A DNA stretch of 14,094 nt from DATJPD01 sp036394195 (GTDB lineage: Bacteria; Pseudomonadota; Alphaproteobacteria; CACIAM-22H2): contig DASWFO010000227.1 of NCBI GenBank assembly GCA_036394195.1, forward strand, positions 1-14,094, read 5' to 3'. Position 1 is the first letter of the stretch. Every line of letters starts with the position of its first letter. Positions 1-9,519 of the stretch are shown piece after piece. The notes below the pieces were generated by a model. That model saw nothing but the letters and a program-made list of their open reading frames with translations, was not told the DNA's origin and made no database searches. A program made the translations under genes and the position numbers.

Positions 1-894
1 CGGATCGAGAGCGAGCAGAAGGCCCGCCACGAACAGGCCGCTTCACGGCAGACGGCGATCGAAAGCCACATCAAGGCCTTCGAGGCGCAGATGCGCGAGG
101 CGCTGGAGGCGTTGGGCGGGGCGTCGGGACAGATGCTCAGCACGTCGGATGGGATCTCGCGGACGGTCGACCACAGCACCGAACAGGTGAAGGCGGTGGC
201 CTCAGCCTCGGAGGAGGCGTCCGGCAACGTCCAGACCGTCGCCGCCTCGGCCGAGGAGCTCAGCGCCTCGATTGCCGAGATCAGCCAGCAGGTGGCGCGC
301 GCGGCGACTATCGCCAACCGCGCCGTCGACGAGACCGGCCAGACCGATGCCACCGTCCAGGGCCTTGCCGAGGCCGCCGCCAAGATCGGCGAGGTGGTGA
401 AGCTGATCAACGACATCGCGGGCCAGACGAACCTGCTGGCGCTGAACGCGACGATCGAGGCGGCGCGCGCCGGCGAGGCCGGCAAGGGCTTCGCGGTCGT
501 CGCCTCCGAGGTCAAGAGCCTCGCCACTCAGACGGCGAAGGCGACGGAGGACATCTCGGCCCAGATTGCCGCCGTCCAGGCAGTCACGAAGGATACTGTC
601 GACGCCATCAAGCGGATCGCGGGCACCATCGGCGAGGTGAGCTCGGTGGCGACCTCGATCGCGTCTGCGGTCGAAGAGCAGGGTGCCGCGACGCAGGAGA
701 TCAGCCGCAATACGCAGGCGGCCGCGAAGCGCACCCAGGACGTGTCGGAACACATCTCCGGCGTCAGCGACGGGGCGATGGCGACGGGCGAAGCGGCCAA
801 GGGCGTCAAATCGGCGGCCGAAGCCCTGGGCGAGCAGGCCAACCGCCTCCGCTCTCAGGTCAACGACTTCCTCGCCAAGATCAGAGCCGCCTGA
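1..894 (+). CDS. Methyl-accepting chemotaxis protein, C-terminal part (5' end outside window)
   Basis: The frame is open from base 1 and ends at TGA 892-894, giving 297 visible residues; the N-terminal sensor, membrane segments and any HAMP domain lie to the left. The visible part is a long Ala/Glu/Ser-rich coiled coil with the conserved hairpin tip of the MCP signalling domain, around visible residues 143-175 (GQTNLLALNATIEAARAGEA, then GKGFAVVASEVKSLA). This tip binds CheA and CheW, so the protein relays a stimulus to the chemotaxis kinase at the membrane or in the cytoplasm. The C-terminus (NDFLAKIRAA) lacks the NWETF-type pentapeptide that tethers CheR/CheB in enteric receptors, which is usual for alphaproteobacterial MCPs. 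The ligand cannot be inferred. It is read in the same direction as the following permease but ends in a possible terminator, so co-transcription is doubtful. Confidence 0.95.
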   Translation, partial: RIESEQKARHEQAASRQTAIESHIKAFEAQMREALEALGGASGQMLSTSDGISRTVDHSTEQVKAVASASEEASGNVQTVAASAEELSASIAEISQQVARAATIANRAVDETGQTDATVQGLAEAAAKIGEVVKLINDIAGQTNLLALNATIEAARAGEAGKGFAVVASEVKSLATQTAKATEDISAQIAAVQAVTKDTVDAIKRIAGTIGEVSSVATSIASAVEEQGAATQEISRNTQAAAKRTQDVSEHISGVSDGAMATGEAAKGVKSAAEALGEQANRLRSQVNDFLAKIRAA

Positions 895-898
895 GCCT

Positions 899-916
899 GC
901 CGCCGTTCGGCGGCTT
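899..916 (+). terminator. Possible terminator hairpin after the MCP gene
   Basis: Five bases after the MCP stop, GCCGCC (899-904) and GGCGGC (909-914) form a stem around GTTC, followed by only TTGA. The stem is strong but the U-tract is very short, so this may be a weak or Rho-assisted terminator. Confidence 0.35.
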
Positions 917-999
917 GACAGGAGTCACCGCCTCGGAAAGCCTGGGCCCCTGACATGAGCTGCGCGGGCGCCTGCCGTCCGCGCGTTGGTGGGGCATTC

Positions 1000-2337
1000 G
1001 TGCAAGACGTTCTAAAGTCCGAGGTGATCTTCGGCCTCGATCCCATATGGACGTCGACGATCCTGTTGATCGTCGTCTACGCGCTGGTGGTCACCGAATG
1101 GATCAACCGCGCGATCATTGCCCTGCTCGGCGCCGGGTTGATGATCCAGTTCGGCGTCCTCGACCAGGCCGAAGCGGTGAAGGCGATCGACTTCGACACG
1201 ATCGCGCTGCTGGCCGGCACCATGATCATCGTCTCGATCGCGGCGAAGTCCGGGCTGTTCGAGTACCTCGCCATCCGCTCCGCGCAGCGGGCCAACGCCG
1301 AGCCGTGGCGAATGATGCTGCTGTTGTCGATCACCACGGCGGTGCTGTCGGCGTTTCTCAATAACGTCACCGTGGTGCTCCTGGTCGCGCCGGTGACGCT
1401 CACGATGACCCGCCGGCTTGAGGTCCCCGCGTTTCCGTTTCTGTTCGCCGAGGTCTTCGCCTCGAACATCGGCGGCACCGCGACCTTGATCGGCGATCCG
1501 CCGAACATCCTCATCGGCACCCAGGCCCATCTGAGCTTCAACGACTTCATCGTTCACCTGACGCCGGTCGTCGTCGTCGTCATGGCCGTACAGGCGCTGA
1601 TCACGCACCTGGTGTGGGGACGGACGATGCGGGCGACGGCGGAGGCCGAGGCGCGCGTGCTGTCGATGAAAGCTCGCGAGGCGATCCAGGATCGCACGCT
1701 CCTCCTACAGTCGCTGCTCGTGCTGGCGGCGGTGATCCTGGCTTTCGTGTTTGCCCAGCCGCTGCACCTCGAGAACGGTACAATCGCCATGTTCGGCGCC
1801 GCGGTCCTGATGCTCCTCGACGTCCATGGCCACCATGCCCAGGTTCAGTCCGAGCGGGTCACCCGGGCGTTCAGCGAGATCGAGTGGATCACGATCTTCT
1901 TCTTCATCGGGCTGTTCATCGTCGTCCACGGCGTCGAGGTGAGCGGCGTTCTGCGGCGGCTCGCCGAGTTCCTGGTGCGCGCGACCGGGGACGATCTGGA
2001 GTTCGCGGCCTATGCGCTGCTGTGGGTGTCGGCGGCCCTGTCCGCCCTGATCGACAACATTCCGTTCGTCGTCACCATGATCCCGATCGTGAAGAGTGCC
2101 GCCCCGGCCTTCGGCGGCGCCGACCATATCCAGCCGCTGTGGTGGTCGCTGGCCCTGGGCGCCTGTCTCGGCGGCAACGCGAGCCTGATCGGTGCCGCGG
2201 CGAACCTCACCATGGCCGGCCTCGCGGAGCGCAACGGCATCGCGTTCGGCATGTGGAGCTATGCGCGCTATGCCATCCCGATGACGGTGGTCAGCCTCGC
2301 GATCTGCCACGTCTACATCTGGCTGCGCTATTTCTAG
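1000..2337 (+). CDS. ArsB/NhaD-type inner-membrane ion permease
   Basis: 445 residues from GTG 1000, ending at TAG 2335-2337. It is a hydrophobic polytopic protein with about 10-12 TM helices in two related halves. Each half has the hallmark pair of the ion transporter superfamily (ArsB, NhaD, CitM, human P protein): SAFLNNVTVVLLVAP (117-131) with SNIGGTATLIGDPPN (155-169), and SALIDNIPFVVTMIP (348-362) with GGNASLIGAAANLTMAG (391-407). A charged loop at about 208-232 separates the halves. Such proteins export arsenite or exchange Na+/H+, or move dicarboxylates; the substrate cannot be chosen here. I chose GTG 1000 because GGTGGGG lies at a normal Shine-Dalgarno distance and the frame then begins close to the first helix; ATG 955 is in frame but has no ribosome site. 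It converges on chrA with overlapping stop codons. No ars genes are adjacent. Confidence 0.85.
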   Translation: MQDVLKSEVIFGLDPIWTSTILLIVVYALVVTEWINRAIIALLGAGLMIQFGVLDQAEAVKAIDFDTIALLAGTMIIVSIAAKSGLFEYLAIRSAQRANAEPWRMMLLLSITTAVLSAFLNNVTVVLLVAPVTLTMTRRLEVPAFPFLFAEVFASNIGGTATLIGDPPNILIGTQAHLSFNDFIVHLTPVVVVVMAVQALITHLVWGRTMRATAEAEARVLSMKAREAIQDRTLLLQSLLVLAAVILAFVFAQPLHLENGTIAMFGAAVLMLLDVHGHHAQVQSERVTRAFSEIEWITIFFFIGLFIVVHGVEVSGVLRRLAEFLVRATGDDLEFAAYALLWVSAALSALIDNIPFVVTMIPIVKSAAPAFGGADHIQPLWWSLALGACLGGNASLIGAAANLTMAGLAERNGIAFGMWSYARYAIPMTVVSLAICHVYIWLRYF

Positions 2338-3653
2338 GCGAGCGCTCCGGTCGCGAGCCGGAATGCGAGGCCCGCCGCGGCCCCGCCGCCGACCAGCCAA
2401 TGGATATCGAGCTTCCAGCGCTGCATCGCGGCAAAGGCGACGAGTGCCAGGATGATCGCGAAGGCGTCGGGCCGGCCCGCCGGCAGGACCACGCCCTGGG
2501 CCAGGAAGACGGCGAGATTCAGGATCACGCCGACGATCGCGGCGGTGATGGCTCCCAGCGCCGAGCCGATATTCTTGTTCTCGTGCAGGCTCTCGACATA
2601 CGGTGCGGCGGCGAAGATGAACAGGAAGCACGGCAGGAACGTGCAATAGGTGGTGAGGGCCGCGCCCACCACCGCGGCCAAGGTCGGGTCGAGCCCGGCG
2701 CTGTTGTGCCAGCCGGCGAAGAACCCGACATATTGCAGGACGAGGATGAGCGGCCCCGGCGTCGTCTCGGCGAGCGCCATGCCGTTCAGCATTTCATCGG
2801 GGGTCAGCCATCCATAATAGTTCACGGCATGGTCGGCGACGTAGGGCAGCACGGCATATGCGCCGCCGAACGTCACGAACGCCGCCTTGGTGAACAGGTT
2901 GGCGATGTCGGCGAACGGCTTGGTGCCCAGCCACAGGATGACCGCGGCTACGGGCACCGCCCACAGCACGATGAAGATCGCGAGGATGCCGAGCAGGCGC
3001 GCCATCGGCCGTCGGATCGGCGCGATGGTCGTCCGGCCGACCGCCGTGTCGTGCGCTGCGGCCGGACCGTGGCCGCCCGAGATGAACGGCGATGGGCCAG
3101 ACCGGCCGACGATCCAGCCGATCAGGGCGGCGCCGAGCACGATCCACGGGAAGTCGATGCCGAAGAAAAAAATGGCCACGAAGGCGGCGGCGGCGAGCGC
3201 CACCGCCTGCCACGTCTTGAGCGCGCGCCGGCCGATCCGCCACACCGCGCCGGCGACCACCGCGATCACTACCGGCTTCAGGCCGTAGAAGATCGCGCTG
3301 ACCACCGACGTGTCGCCCTTCGCGGCGGCAATCCACGACAGCGCGAGCAGCACGACGGCGCCGGGCAGCACGAACAGGCCGCCCGCCGCGAGGGCGCCGC
3401 GCACCCCGTGCAGGCGCCAGCCGATATAGGTCGCCAGCTGCTGGGCCTCGGGCCCCGGCAGCAGCGTGCAGAAGTTCAGCCCGTTCAGGAACGAGCGCTG
3501 GTCGATCCAGCGCAGGCGATCGACCAGCTCGGTCTGCATGATGGCGATCTGGCCGGCGGGGCCGCCGAAGCTGATCAATCCGAGCCTGAACCAGAACCGC
3601 AGCGCGTCGCGAAACGTGATGCCGTGCGGCGGTTCGCCGGTGCTATCGGGCAT
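2334..3653 (-). CDS. chrA: Chromate transporter ChrA, long (two-domain) type
   Basis: 439 residues, ATG at 3653, stop TAG at 2336-2334. ChrA proteins of the CHR superfamily expel chromate from the cytoplasm across the inner membrane. Both homologous halves are present: the first has RLGLISFGGPAGQIAIMQTE (about 23-42) with the LNFCTLLPGPEAQQLATYIG segment (59-78), and the second, starting near residue 240, has FVTFGGAYAVLPYV and GMALAETTPGPLILVLQYVG. The length fits the long-chain family. Residues of about 190-215 form a polar linker between halves. A clear ribosome site (AAGGAG) sits just upstream. It is the last gene of the operon, 15 bp after the second chrB-like gene. The final codon overlaps the stop of the convergent permease. 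Substrate is chromate by family and operon context; sulfate or another oxyanion cannot be excluded. Confidence 0.93.
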   Translation of the reverse strand: MPDSTGEPPHGITFRDALRFWFRLGLISFGGPAGQIAIMQTELVDRLRWIDQRSFLNGLNFCTLLPGPEAQQLATYIGWRLHGVRGALAAGGLFVLPGAVVLLALSWIAAAKGDTSVVSAIFYGLKPVVIAVVAGAVWRIGRRALKTWQAVALAAAAFVAIFFFGIDFPWIVLGAALIGWIVGRSGPSPFISGGHGPAAAHDTAVGRTTIAPIRRPMARLLGILAIFIVLWAVPVAAVILWLGTKPFADIANLFTKAAFVTFGGAYAVLPYVADHAVNYYGWLTPDEMLNGMALAETTPGPLILVLQYVGFFAGWHNSAGLDPTLAAVVGAALTTYCTFLPCFLFIFAAAPYVESLHENKNIGSALGAITAAIVGVILNLAVFLAQGVVLPAGRPDAFAIILALVAFAAMQRWKLDIHWLVGGGAAAGLAFRLATGALA

Positions 3654-3668
3654 GAGCCGGGGTCTCCT

Positions 3669-4121
3669 TCACGCTTTCGGGGGCCAGCCATGGGCTTCGC
3701 CCTGCAGGCGGCGGCACCATGCGTACAGCGCATCGTAGACCACGAGGCCGTGCTTCAGCATCTCATGATCGTCTTTGAAATTCTCGGACAGGCCGAGCGA
3801 GATGGCAAGCAGGCCGGCCGATTGCGGCGTCATCTCCGGATGGCCGGTGTCGGCGCCGCGCACGATCACCGCCAGCTGTGCGAGCGCCGGATCCTTGAGC
3901 TCGTATTTGTTCAGGAACGCGTCGAAGCTGCACAGCGGCCCGACATGCGACAGTTCGACGTCGGGCACGTCGTAGGGGATGGCGTCGAGCCGCTTGGCTT
4001 CGCTCAGCACCTTGTCCGACGGCACGAACAGGAATTGCGGGTCTTTGTCGACGAACCGCTGCACCAGCCACGGGCAGGCGACGCGGTCGATCTTCGGGCG
4101 TTCGCGGGTGATCCATTTCAT
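3669..4121 (-). CDS. ChrB C-terminal-domain protein (chromate resistance), stand-alone
   Basis: 150 residues from ATG 4121. The whole protein is one ChrB C-terminal domain (MKWITRERPKIDRVACPWLV at the start, then a CSFDAFLNKY segment and GLVVYDALYAWCRR near the end). Full-length ChrB has an additional N-terminal domain and acts as a chromate-responsive regulator; here that half is absent, so a regulatory DNA-binding role is not assured. I prefer ATG 4121 over ATG 4130 because AAAGGA is correctly spaced for 4121, while 4130 directly abuts it; 4130 would make an ATGA overlap with the rhodanese stop. It is a paralogue of the first gene of the operon (shared RPKIDR-ACPWL, DVP-V-L, CSFDAFL-KY, DPAL patterns). 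Position between rhodanese and chrA supports a role in chromate resistance; the molecular activity is unknown. Confidence 0.88.
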   Translation of the reverse strand: MKWITRERPKIDRVACPWLVQRFVDKDPQFLFVPSDKVLSEAKRLDAIPYDVPDVELSHVGPLCSFDAFLNKYELKDPALAQLAVIVRGADTGHPEMTPQSAGLLAISLGLSENFKDDHEMLKHGLVVYDALYAWCRRLQGEAHGWPPKA

Positions 4122-4126
4122 GGCAC

Positions 4127-4492
4127 TCATCCTTTGGGTTGGGTGGCGCCGCCGTCTTTCGTCCAGGCGGCGATGCCGCCGGCGAGGGACTGCACGTCAT
4201 AGCCGCGGGCGCGCAGCGTGCCGGCGACGAACAGGCTGACCTCGTGGCCGTATTTGCAATAGACGACGACCGCCCGGTCGCCCGGCACGTCCGCCATCCA
4301 GCCCAGCACGGCCTCCGGATCGCGCCAGACTGCGCCGGCGATCACCTCGCGCGCCTCATCGAACGCGCCGCGCCGGCGGCAATCGATCAGCATCACGTCA
4401 CCGAGCCGGTCGCGCAGCGCCGCCGCGGTGACGACCAGAGTGGGTGCCGTGGGCGGGAAGGGCGGCTCGGGGGGCAGGACGTCGCGGGTCAT
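4127..4492 (-). CDS. Rhodanese-like sulfurtransferase in the chromate operon
   Basis: 121 residues, ATG 4492, TGA 4129-4127. A single rhodanese domain: VMLIDCRRRGAFDEAR (33-48) is the first conserved block, VVVYCKYGHEVS (75-86) is the active-site loop with the predicted catalytic Cys79, and GYDVQSLAGGIAAWTKDG (97-114) is the C-terminal signature. Such domains carry a persulfide and pass sulfur to thiols or cyanide, or act as thiol redox proteins. A short Pro-rich N-terminal stretch precedes the fold; no signal peptide is seen, so it should be cytoplasmic. The ATG overlaps the preceding stop as ATGA, and GGAGG inside the last codons of that gene is its ribosome site, so translation is likely coupled. 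A role in coping with thiol damage or with chromate reduction is an inference from context. Confidence 0.9.
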   Translation of the reverse strand: MTRDVLPPEPPFPPTAPTLVVTAAALRDRLGDVMLIDCRRRGAFDEAREVIAGAVWRDPEAVLGWMADVPGDRAVVVYCKYGHEVSLFVAGTLRARGYDVQSLAGGIAAWTKDGGATQPKG

Positions 4493-5079
4493 TGCCGTCC
4501 TCCGTCCCGCCACAGCCACCACAGCGGCTCCCGGTACTCGCGGTACACATCGTCTTGTGTGAGTCCGATGTCGCGCAGCATGTGCGGCGACAGTCCGGCC
4601 AACTGCCCGCGTTCGCGCCGCCGCGCCAGCCACAGCGCAATCCCACGCTCGGGCCGCGGTGTCGGCGATCTCCGGGCCCATTGATACAGGGCTTCGTACA
4701 GCACCAGGCCGTGCGTCACCCGCTCCTGATCGTCGCGGATGCTGCTGGCGAGCCCGAACGAGATCGCGCGCAAGCCGGCCGCTTCGGGGATGCGCGCATT
4801 GTCGTTCTCGGCGGTGCGCACGATGGCGGCGATGCGCGTCAGCGCCGGGTCGGCGAGCCGGTATTTGGCCAGGAACGCGTCGAAGCTGCAGCCGCCGCGC
4901 GGGGCTGCGAGGTCGACGCCGGGCACGTCGAACGGGATGGCGCCGGTCGTGTTGGCGATGCGCCGCACGTCGTCCGGTGCCACGAACAGAAACTCGGCGT
5001 CACGATCGATGAAACGCCGGATCAGCCACGGACAGGCAAGTCGGTCGATTTTCGGTCGCTGTCGGGTTACCCACTGCAT
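4489..5079 (-). CDS. ChrB C-terminal domain fused to a DUF1127 domain
   Basis: 196 residues from ATG 5079; GGAGGAG lies just upstream and supports this start over ATG 5127. Residues 1 to about 136 are a ChrB C-terminal domain (MQWVTRQRPKIDRLACPWLI, CSFDAFLAKYRLADPAL, HGLVLYEALYQWAR). After a short Arg/Pro linker, residues about 147-188 match the small DUF1127 (YjiS-like) domain: ALWLARRRERGQLAGLSPHM, then LRDIGLTQDDV and a Trp-rich end. The reading frame is continuous through the junction. DUF1127 normally occurs as a 40-70 residue stand-alone basic protein in alphaproteobacteria, with roles reported in phosphate and carbon physiology. Here it is tethered to a chromate-resistance domain. It is the first gene of the chr operon and its last codons hold the ribosome site of the next gene. 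Function of the fusion is not known to me. Confidence 0.88.
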   Translation of the reverse strand: MQWVTRQRPKIDRLACPWLIRRFIDRDAEFLFVAPDDVRRIANTTGAIPFDVPGVDLAAPRGGCSFDAFLAKYRLADPALTRIAAIVRTAENDNARIPEAAGLRAISFGLASSIRDDQERVTHGLVLYEALYQWARRSPTPRPERGIALWLARRRERGQLAGLSPHMLRDIGLTQDDVYREYREPLWWLWRDGGRQ

Positions 5080-5130
5080 GACACTCTCCTCCGTTTTGCG
5101 GGGCGGAGAGAGATGTCGGCGCACCAAACG

Positions 5131-5175
5131 CCAAGCTCCTCTCCCCGCGGGTCCGCGGGAAAAGGCAGTGCTTGG
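5131..5175 (-). promoter_or_regulatory. Structured leader of the chr operon
   Basis: Between the candidate promoter and the first chr gene, CCAAGC (5131-5136) and GCTTGG (5170-5175) can pair and enclose a strong GC hairpin (5144-5159). If transcription starts near 5226, the leader is about 147 nt and this fold lies about 50 nt before the start codon. Regulation by it is inferred only. Confidence 0.3.
5138..5165. repeat. Palindromic CCTCTCCCC-type repeat, copy 1
   Basis: A 12-bp imperfect inverted repeat: CCTCTCCCCGCG (5138-5149), loop GGTC, CGCGGGAAAAGG (5154-5165), with two positions that pair as wobbles in RNA. The C-rich arm resembles those of the hairpins at 9088, 9497 and 11481, so I treat it as a diverged relative of that family. 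Confidence 0.45.
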
Positions 5176-5232
5176 ACGAAGCTCGTCTTGTTCGGAAGTG
5201 GGACCGGGCGTCTGCCGAGGCCCGATGGCTTA

Positions 5233-5261
5233 TTTATACCAAAGCCGGGCGATCCCGGCAA
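5233..5261 (-). promoter_or_regulatory. Candidate sigma-70 promoter of the chr operon
   Basis: On the minus strand TTGCCG (5261-5256) and TATAAA (5238-5233) are separated by exactly 17 bp, in a locally AT-richer stretch between greA and the chr genes. The spacer contains the dyad GCCGGG-ATCG-CCCGGC, which could be an operator, a greA terminator, or both. Confidence 0.45.
5241..5259 (-). terminator. Possible greA terminator
   Basis: Twelve bases after the greA stop, the minus strand reads GCCGGG-ATCG-CCCGGC followed by TTTGG. The stem is good and the U-run short. It overlaps the spacer of the candidate chr promoter, so terminator and operator readings compete. Confidence 0.45.
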
Positions 5262-5271
5262 TCCGCCCGCG

Positions 5272-5745
5272 TCAGCGGTAGCGGACGCGGGTGATCTCGT
5301 ACGCCTTGGAGCCGCCCGGCGTCGTGACCTCGACGGAATCGCCGGTCTGCTTGCCGATCAGCGCCCGGGCGAGTGGCGACGTCACCGACAGGCGGCCCTG
5401 GTCGATGTCCGCCTCTTCGGCGCCGACGATCTGATAGGTGTTCTCGTCGCCGGTGTCTTCGTCGGCGAGCGTCACCCTGGCGCCGAACTTGATGACCTTG
5501 CCGGACAGCTTGCTGACGTCGATGACTTCGGCGCGCGCGATCTTGTCCTCGAGCTCGGCGACCCGGCCCTCGAGGAAGCTCTGGCGTTCGCGTGCCGCGT
5601 GATACTCCGCGTTCTCCGACAGGTCGCCGTGGTCGCGCGCTTCGGCGATGGCCCGAACGATGGCCGGCCGTTCGATGCTCTTGAGCTGCCTCAGCTCCGT
5701 CTCGAGCCGCTGCCGGCCCTCCAGCGTCATCGGAATCTTGTCCAT
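5272..5745 (-). CDS. greA: Transcription elongation factor GreA
   Basis: 157 residues, ATG 5745 with GAGGT upstream, TGA 5274-5272; the standard GreA length. The N-terminal antiparallel coiled coil covers about residues 1-75, with the tip motif ARDHGDLSENAEYHAARERQ holding the catalytic acidic pair Asp41 and Glu44. The C-terminal FKBP-like domain (about 80-157) includes the GDSVEVTTPGGSKAYEI segment. GreA enters the secondary channel of RNA polymerase and stimulates cleavage of the backtracked RNA end, so stalled elongation complexes resume. It lies 72 bp after carB in the same direction, an arrangement I recall as common in alphaproteobacteria, and may be read from the carA promoter; no strong separate promoter is seen in the 72-bp gap. 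Confidence 0.97.
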   Translation of the reverse strand: MDKIPMTLEGRQRLETELRQLKSIERPAIVRAIAEARDHGDLSENAEYHAARERQSFLEGRVAELEDKIARAEVIDVSKLSGKVIKFGARVTLADEDTGDENTYQIVGAEEADIDQGRLSVTSPLARALIGKQTGDSVEVTTPGGSKAYEITRVRYR

Positions 5746-5817
5746 CGCAACGACCTCTACGCTCGGATTCGCGCCTTTACGACGGTATCCGACTACTTAT
5801 CCCGGTTTCAGCGGTAA

Positions 5818-9058
<3,241 letters not shown>

Positions 9059-9066
<8 letters not shown>

Positions 9067-9076
9067 GGGACAGCAT
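9059..9076 (-). other. Possible five-codon minigene overlapping the carB start
   Basis: On the minus strand ATG 9076 begins M-L-S-H-A and stops at TAA 9061-9059, so it runs across the carB ATG (9066) in another frame. GGGAG at 9090-9086 is 9 nt before this ATG but 19 nt before the carB ATG. Translation of it is inferred only from this spacing. Confidence 0.3.
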
Positions 9077-9087
9077 CGATTGAATCT

Positions 9088-9111
9088 CCCTCCCCCCTTG
9101 CGGGGGAGGGT
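9088..9111 (+). repeat. Left inverted repeat of the DUF559 cassette (hairpin, copy 2)
   Basis: Perfect 9-bp stem CCCTCCCCC (9088-9096) and GGGGGAGGG (9102-9110) around CTTGC. Directly inward the G-runs continue, G5-A-G3-TC-G4-A-G6 (9102-9123), and two more runs follow to 9139: a strong G-quadruplex motif on the plus strand. Confidence 0.85.
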
Positions 9112-9157
9112 CGGGGAGGGGGGCGGTTGGGGAGGGGGGATAGAGCCGGCTGAGATC

Positions 9158-9496
9158 ATGGCACGTAGTGTCGCTCGCCAACTCCGCGGCAATCCAACCG
9201 ACGCTGAAACGAAGCTCTGGTCTCGACTGCGCCGAAAGCAGCTCAATGGACATCGATTTCGCAGCCAAGTCCCGATCGACAAGTACGTCGCCGACTTCGT
9301 TTGTTTGGAATCGCGCCTTGTCATCGAAGTCGACGGCGGGCAGCACGCGGAAAGCACAACCGACGTGATCGGAACAGCCTTTTTGGAGCGGGAGGGCTTC
9401 CGCGTCCTCCGCTTCTGGAACAACGAGGTCCTGCAGAATACGGATGGCGTTATCGACGTCATCCGCGCCGCACTCTGTGGCGACCCCCCACCCTAA
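9158..9496 (+). CDS. DUF559 domain protein, PD-(D/E)XK nuclease-like (Vsr-related fold)
   Basis: 112 residues, ATG 9158, TAA 9494-9496. The protein is one DUF559 domain, related to very-short-patch-repair-type endonucleases. Seen in order: NPTDAETKLWSRLR (12-25) with the N-terminal Glu17; GHRFRSQVPIDKYVADF (31-47) with Asp46; LVIEVDGGQH (54-63) with Glu57, Asp59 and His63 as the likely metal site; and FLEREGFRVLRFWNNEV (75-91). All expected acidic residues are kept, so it is probably an active fold; the substrate is unknown. The last codons (GDPPP-stop) are made by the right repeat itself, so gene and repeat have evolved together. The frame is open further upstream through the left repeat, but ATG 9158 begins the domain; no good ribosome site is visible. 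It opposes carA and carB. Confidence 0.85.
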   Translation: MARSVARQLRGNPTDAETKLWSRLRRKQLNGHRFRSQVPIDKYVADFVCLESRLVIEVDGGQHAESTTDVIGTAFLEREGFRVLRFWNNEVLQNTDGVIDVIRAALCGDPPP

Positions 9497-9519
9497 CCCT
9501 CCCCCGCAAGGGGGGAGGG
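9496..9519 (-). repeat. Right inverted repeat of the DUF559 cassette (hairpin, copy 3)
   Basis: Mirror image of the left repeat: stem 9497-9505 with 9511-9519 around GCAAG. On the minus strand the inward continuation is G5-A-G3-TTA-G3-T-G6 (9505-9484), again a G-quadruplex motif. It overlaps the DUF559 stop codon and starts 18 bp after carA. Confidence 0.85.

Larger units (their letters stand above)
9088..9519. mobile_element. 432-bp hairpin-bounded cassette with a DUF559 gene, inserted between carA and carB
   Basis: The cassette is bounded by inverted repeats identical over 24 of 24 positions (9088-9111 and 9496-9519) and similar for about 12 more bases inward. It carries a single gene antisense to carAB. 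It begins 18 bp after the carA stop and ends 22 bp before the carB start, so it fills nearly the whole intergenic gap. No convincing target-site duplication and no transposase are seen, so mobility is inferred from the architecture. DUF559 genes with similar C/G-rich palindromes are, to my knowledge, recurrent in alphaproteobacterial genomes. Confidence 0.55.

Noticed and set aside
1614..4202. 862-residue plus-strand open frame across the permease and chr genes
   Set aside because: It overlaps four well-supported genes and has low-complexity composition; a high-GC artefact.
4444..5817. 457-residue plus-strand open frame opposite chr genes and greA
   Set aside because: Same artefact; overlaps genes with clear domains and ribosome sites.
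9067..9462. N-terminal extension of carB by about 130 residues
   Set aside because: The open frame is antisense to the DUF559 gene and repeats; ATG 9066 begins the family-typical CarB N-terminus.
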